DNA of 64,000 bases from assembly GCF_900167605.1 (NCBI RefSeq), contig NZ_FUYH01000013.1:1-64000 (forward strand), written 5' to 3'. Every line of letters begins with the position of its first letter. Position 1 is the stretch's first letter. The translations under genes were made by a program, and so were the position numbers. A model generated the notes under the pieces. It ran no database searches. It worked only from the letters and a program-made list of their open reading frames with translations, and was not told the DNA's origin. Origin of the DNA: Caloramator quimbayensis. Its GTDB lineage: Bacteria; Bacillota; Clostridia; Clostridiales; Caloramatoraceae. Shown here piece after piece: positions 42,828-51,234 of the stretch.

Positions 42828-43468
42828 TTATTAATCACCTCCACTTTTGACTTTGGAAATACGATATTAAAATTGCTAACCCTTATAACAGCTAATGGCT
42901 TAAAAAATTGTATATTAGGAAAATATTTTTCATTTATACTAATTTCTTTTATCTTAGAAAAGTTACCAATGCCATGCCCATAAAAATTTGTATAAAATAA
43001 TTTATTATCGTATTTTTGTAATAGAGGAAAGGGCATTAATTTAGTATTAACAGGAAACTTTAGTTTATTATTTTTAAACATTATTTTTATAATTTCCTCT
43101 CCATCCTTTGAAAACAAAAATTCTTCAATATCTTTTTCTTTTTCTATATGTGCGCAGCAAATCTCCTTTGGTATTCCCCAATTCCTAATTCCATTAACAA
43201 CGCTATCCTCTGTGGATACATATATTTTGGAAATAGTATTTAATTTATTACCATTAAAATTAAACTTTCCTGGTATAAAAAGAAGTTCCCTATATGGCCC
43301 CACATCAGAAATTTTATAATCAACTATCATAACACATCCTATACCACCAGATGTATTATCTCTTAAAAACTCTTGAGTATATAAATTGTTTTTTATGAAA
43401 TCCTTCTTAAACTTATAAAGAATTATATAGCCATCGCCCATAAGATTCCAAGGAGCTTCCTTATACAT
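42824..43468 (-). CDS. Acetoacetate decarboxylase-like protein
   Basis: 214 residues from the ATG at 43468 (GAGAGGGG upstream; the TTG at 43489 is less likely). N-terminal EAPWNLMGDGYIILYKF, GGIGCVMIVDYKISDVGPYRELLFIPGKF and WGIPKEICCAHIEKE match the acetoacetate-decarboxylase superfamily barrel. The Lys in GIPKE is near the position of the Schiff-base lysine in true ADC (FPKK), but the local sequence differs, so decarboxylase activity is uncertain. Overlaps the SDR gene by 4 bp. Confidence 0.75.
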   Translation of the reverse strand: MYKEAPWNLMGDGYIILYKFKKDFIKNNLYTQEFLRDNTSGGIGCVMIVDYKISDVGPYRELLFIPGKFNFNGNKLNTISKIYVSTEDSVVNGIRNWGIPKEICCAHIEKEKDIEEFLFSKDGEEIIKIMFKNNKLKFPVNTKLMPFPLLQKYDNKLFYTNFYGHGIGNFSKIKEISINEKYFPNIQFFKPLAVIRVSNFNIVFPKSKVEVINK

Positions 43469-43538
43469 AAAAATTCCCCTCTCATTCAATTTCTTATACT
43501 ATTCAGTTTAATTATACCATATTTTCTAAAAATAAACG

Positions 43539-43676
43539 GGGACAGTTCATTTTTTATTATTGTAATTAATCTCGCTTAAAGTTAAAATTTATCAAATATA
43601 TAAATAAACAGAATAATCATAAAACTAATTACTTAATTCGAATTTTTTTATAGTGTATAAAAAAGAGAACCGTCCC
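43539..43676 (+). repeat. REP-bounded element, 138 bp
   Basis: GGGACAGTTCAT at the left and GAGAACCGTCCC at the right; it occupies about half of the 43490-43792 intergenic space, which shows no gene. Confidence 0.72.
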
Positions 43677-43792
43677 CTTTAAACCTTTTAAAGTATCTAT
43701 CCGTACTCGTCCATTTTTTAACCATTTTGTTAATCAAATTTTATATTAATATAATAAAATAATACATATATTCACTACAGGGGGGTAAAACA

Positions 43793-44527
43793 ATGAAAAA
43801 ATATATCAAGAATTTCTTAATCTTAACCATTTTATTATCGTTTCTCTTTACTATCGGCTGCAGTTTTCAATCATCAAAGGCTTTAAAACCTGTAAAAATA
43901 TCAGATAAGAGCATAAAGTATTCTAATGAAAAAATGGAGGTAGATTTAAAAATACCTGTAATATCTGAGTTAAAGGATAAGAATATAGAAAAAAAATTAA
44001 ACGATAAAATCGAAAAGTATATATTATCTTTTAAAGAGGAAATTGAAAAAATGGCTGAAGAAGACTATAAAGCCCACAAAGAAACTCCTGAAATCCCTTA
44101 TAATCTTCACAGTGCAATATCTCAATATACCGTTAAATATAATAAAAACGGTATTTTAAGCATTCCAACAATACTTTATAGTTATACTGGTGGAGCCCAC
44201 GGCATGACCTACAAAGTTTCATACAATTTTAACTTAAATGACGGCAGCGAGATTTTACTTAAGGATTTATTTAAAGAAAACATTGATTATAAGAGTTTAA
44301 TAATAAACGAGATTAAAAAGCAGATGAAAGAAAACAAGGATATGATGTACTTTGACGACGCGTTTAATACAGTTTCAAAACTTGAAGATAATCACCCATT
44401 TTATATTGAAGATGATGGAATCGTAGTATATTATGGACTTTATGAAATTGCTCCCTATGCAGCAGGTATACAAGAATTTAAAATACCCTTTACAACATTA
44501 AAGGATAAAATAAAATTTGATTTTTAA
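43793..44527 (+). CDS. Lipoprotein with DUF4163/DUF3298 (RsiV-like) domains
   Basis: 244 residues. Signal peptide with lipobox TIGC (Cys at about 23), then a DUF4163-type unit, and the DUF3298 region with GGAHGMTYKVSYNFNLNDGSEILLKDLF, ending YEIAPYAAGIQEFKIPF. The same pair of domains forms the extracellular part of the anti-sigma factor RsiV, which binds lysozyme, but this copy has no anti-sigma domain and is anchored by lipid. Role probably in envelope or lysozyme interaction (inference). GGGGGG precedes the ATG. Confidence 0.85.
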   Translation: MKKYIKNFLILTILLSFLFTIGCSFQSSKALKPVKISDKSIKYSNEKMEVDLKIPVISELKDKNIEKKLNDKIEKYILSFKEEIEKMAEEDYKAHKETPEIPYNLHSAISQYTVKYNKNGILSIPTILYSYTGGAHGMTYKVSYNFNLNDGSEILLKDLFKENIDYKSLIINEIKKQMKENKDMMYFDDAFNTVSKLEDNHPFYIEDDGIVVYYGLYEIAPYAAGIQEFKIPFTTLKDKIKFDF

Positions 44528-44531
44528 TTTT

Positions 44532-44567
44532 AAAGCCTTTCAGCTTTTTAAGCTAAAAGGCTTTTTA
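44532..44567 (+). terminator. Terminator of the lipoprotein gene
   Basis: AAAGCCTTT / AAAGGCTTT plus an inner AGCTT/AGCT pairing, followed by a T-run; 4 bp after the stop. Confidence 0.75.
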
Positions 44568-44582
44568 TAATAAATAAAAGAG

Positions 44583-44591
44583 AACTGTCCC
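44583..44591 (-). repeat. Solitary REP end
   Basis: AGAGAACTGTCCC, 12 bp past the stop codon of the secreted-protein gene. Confidence 0.65.
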
Positions 44592-44603
44592 CCATTGCCT
44601 ATG

Positions 44604-45182
44604 TTACTTTTTAGCATTTGATAATGCAGTATTTAAAATGTTTATTAGCGAATCTAAATCCTGACTTAACTGTGTAAGTCCATTCGTCCTATTGCCTTGA
44701 ATAGATATAATATTTTGCAGCTCTGCTTCAATACCATCATAGTCTTTATTCTTAAAAAGTTCCTTAATTTTACTGCGGCTGTCTTTTATTAAACCCTTTG
44801 TTGATAGCAGGGTATTCTTATGTGATTTTATTAAATCTACTTGAGACTGAATTTTAGCAATATCCTCATCCGTAAGCTGTAATTTATTGTCTTTTATTCG
44901 TTTTATGATATCCTTCACAGCAGCTTTTTTAGTCTTTATTTGTTCCCTAATTCCTTTATTGGTATCATGGTTCTTTTTTATCGTTTCCTTATAGTTCTTA
45001 AACTGATCCTTTTTTGCTTCCTTTACCTGTTTTAACTCTTGTTTTTTAATAAGGTTTTGCTGCTTTTTTAATAAAACCTCACCTATGGTTTTTGTGTTAG
45101 TCTCAGCACTTGCTTGTGCAAAGGGAACTAATACTGAAAATGCAAGTATAGCTGATAGCATCTTGATTTTTAAGTTTTTCAT
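44604..45182 (-). CDS. Secreted all-helical protein
   Basis: 192 residues: a clear signal peptide (KNLKIKMLSAILAFSVLVPFAQASA-E), then a lysine-rich, fully helical mature region with heptad-like spacing (IREQIKTKKAAVKDIIKRIKDNKLQLTDEDIAKIQSQVDLIK). AAAGGAG precedes the ATG. No catalytic motif. It is divergent from the two-component system at 45347 and shares its control region. An envelope chaperone or stress protein of the Spy/CpxP kind is an appealing analogy, without detectable sequence proof. Confidence 0.7.
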   Translation of the reverse strand: MKNLKIKMLSAILAFSVLVPFAQASAETNTKTIGEVLLKKQQNLIKKQELKQVKEAKKDQFKNYKETIKKNHDTNKGIREQIKTKKAAVKDIIKRIKDNKLQLTDEDIAKIQSQVDLIKSHKNTLLSTKGLIKDSRSKIKELFKNKDYDGIEAELQNIISIQGNRTNGLTQLSQDLDSLINILNTALSNAKK

Positions 45183-45261
45183 TTAAACACTCCTTTCTTT
45201 TTTTAATTATTATCTTTAATATAATATTATCACTTAAATTAAGGGGAATTCTCCGATAAAT

Positions 45262-45281
45262 TGTGGCAAAAATGTGGCAAA
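45262..45281. promoter_or_regulatory. OmpR/PhoB-type tandem repeat between divergent genes
   Basis: TGTGGCAAA at 45262-45270 and again at 45273-45281, an 11-bp period (one helical turn). Located about 36 bp upstream of the -10 TATAAT (45317-45322) of the response regulator gene. Confidence 0.6.
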
Positions 45282-45297
45282 TAATCTCTTAGATAAA

Positions 45298-45326
45298 ATA
45301 AATTATATCTTTATGATATAATTTAT
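45298..45326. promoter_or_regulatory. Dyad overlapping the response-regulator promoter
   Basis: Perfect 12-base arms ATAAATTATATC / GATATAATTTAT around TTTAT; the right arm contains the -10 TATAAT. No good -35 is present, consistent with an activator-dependent promoter. Confidence 0.5.
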
Positions 45327-45346
45327 TATTAAGAGGAGGTAAAAAT

Positions 45347-46057
45347 ATGGAAAACAAACTTATTTATCTTGCTGATGATGAAATTAAAATACAGCAGCTT
45401 ATTAAAATGTTTCTTGAAAAGGAAAATTATAAAGTAGAGGTTTTTTCAGATGGCGAATCGCTGCTTAAGGCATTTAATATAAAAATACCTGACATGATAA
45501 TATTGGATATAATGATGCCTTTAATAGACGGGCTATCTATATGCGCTGAAATTAGAAAAATAAGCTCTATACCTATTATAATAATATCTGCTAAGGATAG
45601 TGAATCAGATAAAATTGCCGGGCTTATGCTTGGAAGCGATGATTATCTTACTAAGCCTTTTAGTCCTGTTGAATTGATACTTAGAATAAAAAGTATATTC
45701 CGGAGAATGGAATTTGACAAATCAGAAAGCAGTGATAAATCAATTTTAAAAGCCACTGATATTATTATTGATAAGGAAAGAAGATGCGCATATTGCAATA
45801 ATCAAGACTTAAAACTTACACCTTTGGAATTTAGTGTATTATGTTATCTTATAGATAACATCAACAAAGCTGTTTCAAGAGAAGAATTATTAAATAAAGT
45901 TTGGGGATTTGAGAGTGATATTGATACGAGAGCAACAGATGATACCATCAAACGAATAAGAAAAAAATTATCAAATGTCAATTCAAATTTAAAAATTGAA
46001 ACTCTTTGGGGATATGGTTTTAAAATATCCACTGACAATAATGATGGAAGGAGTTAA
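45347..46057 (+). CDS. OmpR/PhoB-family response regulator
   Basis: 236 residues. The receiver has acidic pocket D10-D11, phosphoacceptor D54 (ILDIMMP), S81 and K103 (LTKPFSP). The C-terminal winged helix (KLTPLEFSVLCYLIDNINKAVSREELLNKVWGFE...TDDTIKRIRKKL) is of OmpR type. AGAGGAGG precedes the ATG. Followed 3 bp later by its histidine kinase. Confidence 0.94.
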   Translation: MENKLIYLADDEIKIQQLIKMFLEKENYKVEVFSDGESLLKAFNIKIPDMIILDIMMPLIDGLSICAEIRKISSIPIIIISAKDSESDKIAGLMLGSDDYLTKPFSPVELILRIKSIFRRMEFDKSESSDKSILKATDIIIDKERRCAYCNNQDLKLTPLEFSVLCYLIDNINKAVSREELLNKVWGFESDIDTRATDDTIKRIRKKLSNVNSNLKIETLWGYGFKISTDNNDGRS

Positions 46058-46060
46058 TAT

Positions 46061-47341
46061 ATGGATGCTCCTAAAAAAACAATAGGTAAAACCATTTTCT
46101 TTTCTTATATGGAAATAATAATAATACAAAAATATATTACTAAGAATTTAGATGATTTAAATTTTGTTAAAATTAATAAAGCTTTAAAACAAACTCAATC
46201 CTTTTTAGATATAAAATATGCAATAATAAAAAACAATAAAAAAATTATATATCCAAAGAATGAAAATAGTGAAGAACTTATTTTTTTACAAAATCAGCTC
46301 ATTCCGTTTATTACAAACAAATATCATAATCTAAATAAAAACAATTTCTTTTCTTTTAAAATGGCTTCAAAGAAATCAATAGGTAAAATTATTTATTTAA
46401 ACGATGAATATTACTTGGTTGTTTATTCTGATTTTTCTAAATACAGAAAATATTCTTCAATAGTAAACTTAATTTTGCTAATTATACTTTTATTTAGCTT
46501 AATTATAACATTTATGATTTCAAAAAAAGTTTCAAAAAAGATTTCCTACCCTATAATTCAGCTTTGTAAATATGCAGATAAAGTTGGAAATCGTCAATAT
46601 GATGCAGAGGTTATTGAATATGATTATAAGGAGATAGATCAGCTTTCACAGACTATGAATAAAATGGCAGTTCAACTTTCTTCTTATGATTCTACGCTTA
46701 AAACCTTCATACAAAATGCTTCACATGAACTTAGAACACCTCTTATGTCAATACAAGGATATGCAGAAGGCATAAAATATAATATTGTTGAGGATACAGA
46801 TAAAGCAGTTAATATAATTATTGAGGAAAGCAAACGGCTCACAGATATAGTAAATGTTCTTCTTTTTTTGTCAAAAGTAGATTCTATGCAAGAAAAATTT
46901 ACTTCCAACATGATAAATATTGAAGATATAATAAAAAATTGTATTGAAAAGGTTGAAGGAATTGCTGTTATAGATAAAAAGAAAATAAACTTTTGCCCCT
47001 ATAATTATGACTTTGAAATAACAGGAGATGAAGAAATGCTATCCCGGGCATTGATTAATATAATTAGCAATAGTTTAAGGTATTGCATTAAAAATGTAAA
47101 TATAAACATTGATTCAAACGATAAAAATGTATCAATTATAGTAAAAGATGATGGCCCTGGCATTGATAGAGATGATTTAGAGCATATATTCGAAAGATTT
47201 TACAAAGGAAAGGGAGGCAAATTTGGCCTTGGACTTGCAATTTCTAAAAGTATAATTGAAAAGCATAGCGGCAGTATAATTGCAAAAAATAACGATGAAG
47301 GAGGCGCATGTTTTATAATCACGCTGCCTATTAGTAAGTAA
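46061..47341 (+). CDS. Sensor histidine kinase, first membrane helix apparently shortened
   Basis: 426 residues. Extracellular-looking segment at about 20-135, a good membrane helix at 140-165 (IVNLILLIILLFSLIITFMI), HAMP, then the kinase core: H-box NASHELRTPLM, N-box NIISNSLRY, G1 DDGPGI and G2 GKFGLGLAIS. Kinases of this layout normally start with a 20-residue helix; here TIFFSYMEIIII runs straight into QKYITKNLDDL, as if 8-10 hydrophobic residues were lost. Whether the sensor domain still crosses the membrane is doubtful. GGAAGGAG precedes the ATG; partner of the response regulator. Confidence 0.88.
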   Translation: MDAPKKTIGKTIFFSYMEIIIIQKYITKNLDDLNFVKINKALKQTQSFLDIKYAIIKNNKKIIYPKNENSEELIFLQNQLIPFITNKYHNLNKNNFFSFKMASKKSIGKIIYLNDEYYLVVYSDFSKYRKYSSIVNLILLIILLFSLIITFMISKKVSKKISYPIIQLCKYADKVGNRQYDAEVIEYDYKEIDQLSQTMNKMAVQLSSYDSTLKTFIQNASHELRTPLMSIQGYAEGIKYNIVEDTDKAVNIIIEESKRLTDIVNVLLFLSKVDSMQEKFTSNMINIEDIIKNCIEKVEGIAVIDKKKINFCPYNYDFEITGDEEMLSRALINIISNSLRYCIKNVNINIDSNDKNVSIIVKDDGPGIDRDDLEHIFERFYKGKGGKFGLGLAISKSIIEKHSGSIIAKNNDEGGACFIITLPISK

Positions 47342-47355
47342 TTATAATTTAATGC

Positions 47356-47401
47356 AAATATTTAAAGGTTTATAGTTTTTTCTATAAACCTTTAAATATT
47401 T
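47356..47401. terminator. Bidirectional terminator
   Basis: Perfect 20-bp stem (47356-47375 with 47382-47401) with a six-T loop between the convergent kinase and helD genes. Confidence 0.85.
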
Positions 47402-47406
47402 AATTT

Positions 47407-49698
47407 CTATTTTATATCATTTAAAAGTGCAGATGGATTTTTTTCATAATATATATATAATTTATGAAGCGGCCTTGTCATGGAAACATATAAAAGTTTT
47501 ATGTCAAGTTCATTTTCAGTATATTTGTCGCTATCCGCATTTGCAATCATAACAGCATCAAATTCGAGACCCTTTGAAAAATAAGAAGGCACTATTACAA
47601 TCCCTGCTTTATATTCCTTTTCCTTACCTGTTAAAAGCTGAATATCCTTATGATATTTTTTAAGAAGAGTATTCATCTTCATGCATTCATCTATGGTCTT
47701 ACATATAACAGCAATCGATTTAAAGCCATCTTTTTTAAGCTCGTTTATTTTTGATGATATATCCTTTGCGGTATCTTGAAGGCTTTCTTTTTTAATAATC
47801 TCAACTTTATCTCCGTGCCTTATTACAGGTTTGCCAGGTATTATGTTTTCATCCTTAATTTTAGTTATAACGCTGTTTGCAGCATTCATTATCTCAACAG
47901 TAGTTCTGTAGCTCTGTTCAAGATTTACAATTTCACATTTTTTATCTTCAAACACATAATTTTGAACATCCCTCCAGCTTTTTATCCCTCTATAGGAATG
48001 TATTCCCTGGCAAAGATCCCCTAAAATCGTTAGAGAAGTATCCTTTGCAATCTTCTTTAAAACATAAAACTGAAACACGCTAAAATCCTGCGCTTCGTCC
48101 ACAACTATGTGTTTAACATTTATTTTTTCATCAATACCATAAACGCAGTACTTTATATACATTATTGGTGCTAAATCCTCGATTTCAACAAATCCTTTAT
48201 TTAAAATATCAATCGTATACTTTCTTAAAAATTCAGCTTCATTTTTATTTAAGCAATTTCCCATTAAGCTTAAAAACAGCTCCTCATTTTCAAAAAATTC
48301 CCTGTAATATTTTAAAGGCTCAATTTTTGAAATAGATTTCACATAATCATTTACGGCTTTTTTGCATATGCTCTCAAGTTTTGATATTGATTCGTTTTTT
48401 GAATCAATTATTTCAGATAAGATTTTCCTTCTCTCCTCACAATCCTCCATATCACGTTTAACAGCTGCAACTTTTCTGTCACATTCAAATTGGAAAGAAG
48501 CCCTTATAGAGTCTTTCTTCTGTTTCAGCCTGTTTGACAGATGTTTTTTAATTTCAAGAACTCTTTTATGCATAGAAAGATTCTTGTATTCATTTAAGAA
48601 AAGGCTTTGTATCTCATCGTATTTATATATAACATAATTCCCTACAGTAAAATCCATCTTAGGAAGAAAATCCTTCTCTATTTTTTCAAGGTAGGCATCC
48701 ATTATTTTTCTAAACTCAATCGATGCCTTAAACTCTGATTCACTTCTTATCAGATTGTTTAATTCTATTTCTTCCTCAGTATTGTTATTATCAACAAATC
48801 TTATAAGCTTCTCATTTTCATCGGCAATTTTGAGCTTTCCGCCTATCATCTCAAGGGCAAAATCCTGATAGGTAGTCTGCTTTACCCTGTCAACTCCAAG
48901 TTCAGGAAGAACTTCCGATATATAATTTAAAAAGAACCTTGTAGGAGCAAGTATCATAAAGTTTTCTGGTTCAAAGGATTTTTCAAAGGTATATATAAGA
49001 TAAGCTATTCTGTGAAGGGCTATAGTTGTCTTACCGCTGCCGGCAGCTCCTTGAACGATGAGGGGCTTCCACATATCAGCCCTGATAACTCTATTTTGTT
49101 CAACCTGAATAGTAGATACAATATCCTTAAGCCTGTTATCAGCATTAGCCCCAAGATAGGACTGCAAAAACTCATCATTGGTAGTAATATCTATATCAAA
49201 AATATTATTCAGCTTCCCAACATCTATAGAAAACTGCCTTTTTAAAGAAAGTTTTCCTTTTATCCTTCCCTCTGGGCAGCTATAGGAAGCGTCGCCTATT
49301 CTTTCTTCATAATAAAGATTTGAAATAGGTGCACGCCAATCAACTATAATAAGCTTTTGGTCCTCTTCCCGCATCAAGGACATCTTGCCTATATAAATCT
49401 TTTCCTTTTCTGCTGAATTATTCTCTTTAAAATCAATTCGTGCAAAATAAGGCTTTTTTCTTGCAGCATTCAGGTTCTTAAGCTTTATTTGTATTCTGTC
49501 ATGAAACATAGTATTTATCATAAGGTCAATATACCCTTGGCTGCTGTCATCCGATAATCCCTTTTTACTCTTTGAAACTTCAACATCAAGCCTATCTTTC
49601 TCATGTATGGCATTTTCAAGGCTCTTTTCAACATAATCTAAAGTATACTCAAGCCTTTGCAGCTCTTCTAAATAGTCTGGGTGCTCTTTAAGTGGCAT
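47407..49698 (-). CDS. helD: HelD-like UvrD/Rep-family helicase (RNA polymerase recycling factor)
   Basis: 763 residues. The long N-terminal coiled-coil arm (EELQRLEYTLDYVEKSLENAIHEKDRLDVEVSK) inserts into the RNA polymerase secondary channel in known HelD. VDWRAPISNLYYEE is a family hallmark. Walker A is GAAGSGKTT (217-225), DEAQDF motif II appears near 550, and EQSYRTTVEIM and GLEFDAVMIAN follow. The insert of about 150 residues between motifs I and II matches HelD, not UvrD. It removes stalled RNA polymerase from DNA using ATP. GGAGG precedes the ATG. Confidence 0.9.
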   Translation of the reverse strand: MPLKEHPDYLEELQRLEYTLDYVEKSLENAIHEKDRLDVEVSKSKKGLSDDSSQGYIDLMINTMFHDRIQIKLKNLNAARKKPYFARIDFKENNSAEKEKIYIGKMSLMREEDQKLIIVDWRAPISNLYYEERIGDASYSCPEGRIKGKLSLKRQFSIDVGKLNNIFDIDITTNDEFLQSYLGANADNRLKDIVSTIQVEQNRVIRADMWKPLIVQGAAGSGKTTIALHRIAYLIYTFEKSFEPENFMILAPTRFFLNYISEVLPELGVDRVKQTTYQDFALEMIGGKLKIADENEKLIRFVDNNNTEEEIELNNLIRSESEFKASIEFRKIMDAYLEKIEKDFLPKMDFTVGNYVIYKYDEIQSLFLNEYKNLSMHKRVLEIKKHLSNRLKQKKDSIRASFQFECDRKVAAVKRDMEDCEERRKILSEIIDSKNESISKLESICKKAVNDYVKSISKIEPLKYYREFFENEELFLSLMGNCLNKNEAEFLRKYTIDILNKGFVEIEDLAPIMYIKYCVYGIDEKINVKHIVVDEAQDFSVFQFYVLKKIAKDTSLTILGDLCQGIHSYRGIKSWRDVQNYVFEDKKCEIVNLEQSYRTTVEIMNAANSVITKIKDENIIPGKPVIRHGDKVEIIKKESLQDTAKDISSKINELKKDGFKSIAVICKTIDECMKMNTLLKKYHKDIQLLTGKEKEYKAGIVIVPSYFSKGLEFDAVMIANADSDKYTENELDIKLLYVSMTRPLHKLYIYYEKNPSALLNDIK

Positions 49699-50016
49699 AA
49701 AAAAACCTCCCTAAAATAATTTTAGGCGAATGTTTTGATTATAGCCCAAAACTAAAAAAGTGTAAATAAAAAATTAGGGACAGTTCATGTTTTTTTGCTA
49801 AAAGTACGAGGGCATCCATAAAAGTTTGGGGGACAGTTCTCTTTTTTTTGCTATTTACCTTTGTTGACCGCTATCTTTGCATTCTGAGGCATCTATCCTG
49901 CTTCTTTTGCAGCTGACTTTTACCACCGAGATGTGGTCCATGCAGGGAGCATTATAAAAGCCTCCAGCTAAAAAGCTGAGAGGCTCTTTAAAATGCTTTT
50001 TTAAGAGAACTGTCCC
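49699..50016. other. Intergenic REP region
   Basis: A lone GGGACAGTTCATG end (49777-49785) and a REP-bounded unit 49830-50016; no gene seen. Confidence 0.65.
49830..50016 (+). repeat. REP-bounded element, 187 bp
   Basis: GGGACAGTTCTCTTTTTTTT at the left is identical to the 89-bp units. The interior is unique and less AT-rich, with a hairpin AAAGCCTCCAGCT / AGCTGAGAGGCTCTTT. It ends GAGAACTGTCCC exactly against the TAA of the MFS gene. Confidence 0.75.
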
Positions 50017-51234
50017 TTATGATTTTATGTCAACTTTTATGTTTTGCTCCTGTGCCAATGCTATACTATTTATCAAAACAAAGGCTGCTGCGAAAAATAG
50101 TACGCCATAAATGAACATATATTTATATCCAAATATGTCTATTACTGCTCCTAAAAGCGGCGGTGAGACTATATTTGCAATAGATGAGAAAAGATAGTAA
50201 AGCCCTGTGTAGGTTCCTGTTTGGCCTTTAGGTGCCATATCAGTTACAAAGGGATAGGAGTTTATGTTTATAAGCGCCCAGAAAAATCCACATACTACAA
50301 AAATTCCTCTTATTAAATTTATATTCTTAATAAAAGCAATCACTAAAAAGCAGCAGACAAGCCCTAATATACCTATGGATATGGTTTTCTTCTTCCCTAT
50401 TTTAGTTCCTATTATCCCAGCAGGTATTGCAAAAATCAAAAATGATATAGAAATAAATGTAAAAGATATTGAAGCAGCGCTTGTTTGAACTTTCAGATAA
50501 TTTTCTCCATAAAGAGTAAAGAAAGCCTCAATCCCAGAGAAAGCAATAAAATAGCTGCAAATTGCAATAAGAAGAAATAGAACATTTTTAACATTGCCCG
50601 AGGCTTTTATTCCGCTTATAAGTCCAACTTTTTCCTCCTTGCTGCTCTCATATCCTATAACATCCCTTTTTTCCTTAATAAAGTTAAACAAAACGATAAA
50701 AGAAATCAGCATAAGTGCAGCACAAAGGTAAAATGGATATTTCATTCCTTTATTCCAAAGTATTGAACCTACAAAATAAGCAATAACAGCACCTACTCCT
50801 CCCATAAAATTTATTATGCTGTTTGCCTTGCTTCTGTTTTCCTTATGCGTTATATCAGGCATTAAGGAAATTACAGGAGAGCGGAATATGCTCATTGAAA
50901 GATTCATAAGTACTATAAAAATTATAAGAGTAATAAAACTTTTGTGGTTTGCAAGCAGAATAATAAACAAAGTCGCAAGGGGCATACCTACCATTATAAA
51001 AGGCATCCTTTTCCCAAATCTTGTATCTATCCTGTCGCTCATCATTCCAACGGTAGGCTGTACAAATACCGCAAAATAGTTATCTATTGTCATAATAAAC
51101 CCTATAAGCGCTGCACTGCTTATATAGCTGCTTAAAATTTTAGGCATAAATGCGTTATAAACAGACCAAGTTACACTTATTGCAAAAAATCCAAAGCCAA
51201 GCAAAAAGGTTTTCCTATAATTAATCCTATTCAT
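50017..51234 (-). CDS. MFS transporter of the sugar/GPH-like group
   Basis: 405 residues with about twelve helices. Start region INYRKTFLLGFGFFAISVTWSVYNAFMPKIL and the loop SDRIDTRFGKRMPFIMVG resemble SLC45/glycoside-pentoside-hexuronide-type sugar carriers. Its start overlaps the GDPD gene by 8 bp. Last gene in the GH66/ABC series, so it may move a disaccharide or a product of dextran breakdown. The stop codon abuts a REP end. Confidence 0.82.
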   Translation of the reverse strand: MNRINYRKTFLLGFGFFAISVTWSVYNAFMPKILSSYISSAALIGFIMTIDNYFAVFVQPTVGMMSDRIDTRFGKRMPFIMVGMPLATLFIILLANHKSFITLIIFIVLMNLSMSIFRSPVISLMPDITHKENRSKANSIINFMGGVGAVIAYFVGSILWNKGMKYPFYLCAALMLISFIVLFNFIKEKRDVIGYESSKEEKVGLISGIKASGNVKNVLFLLIAICSYFIAFSGIEAFFTLYGENYLKVQTSAASISFTFISISFLIFAIPAGIIGTKIGKKKTISIGILGLVCCFLVIAFIKNINLIRGIFVVCGFFWALININSYPFVTDMAPKGQTGTYTGLYYLFSSIANIVSPPLLGAVIDIFGYKYMFIYGVLFFAAAFVLINSIALAQEQNIKVDIKS

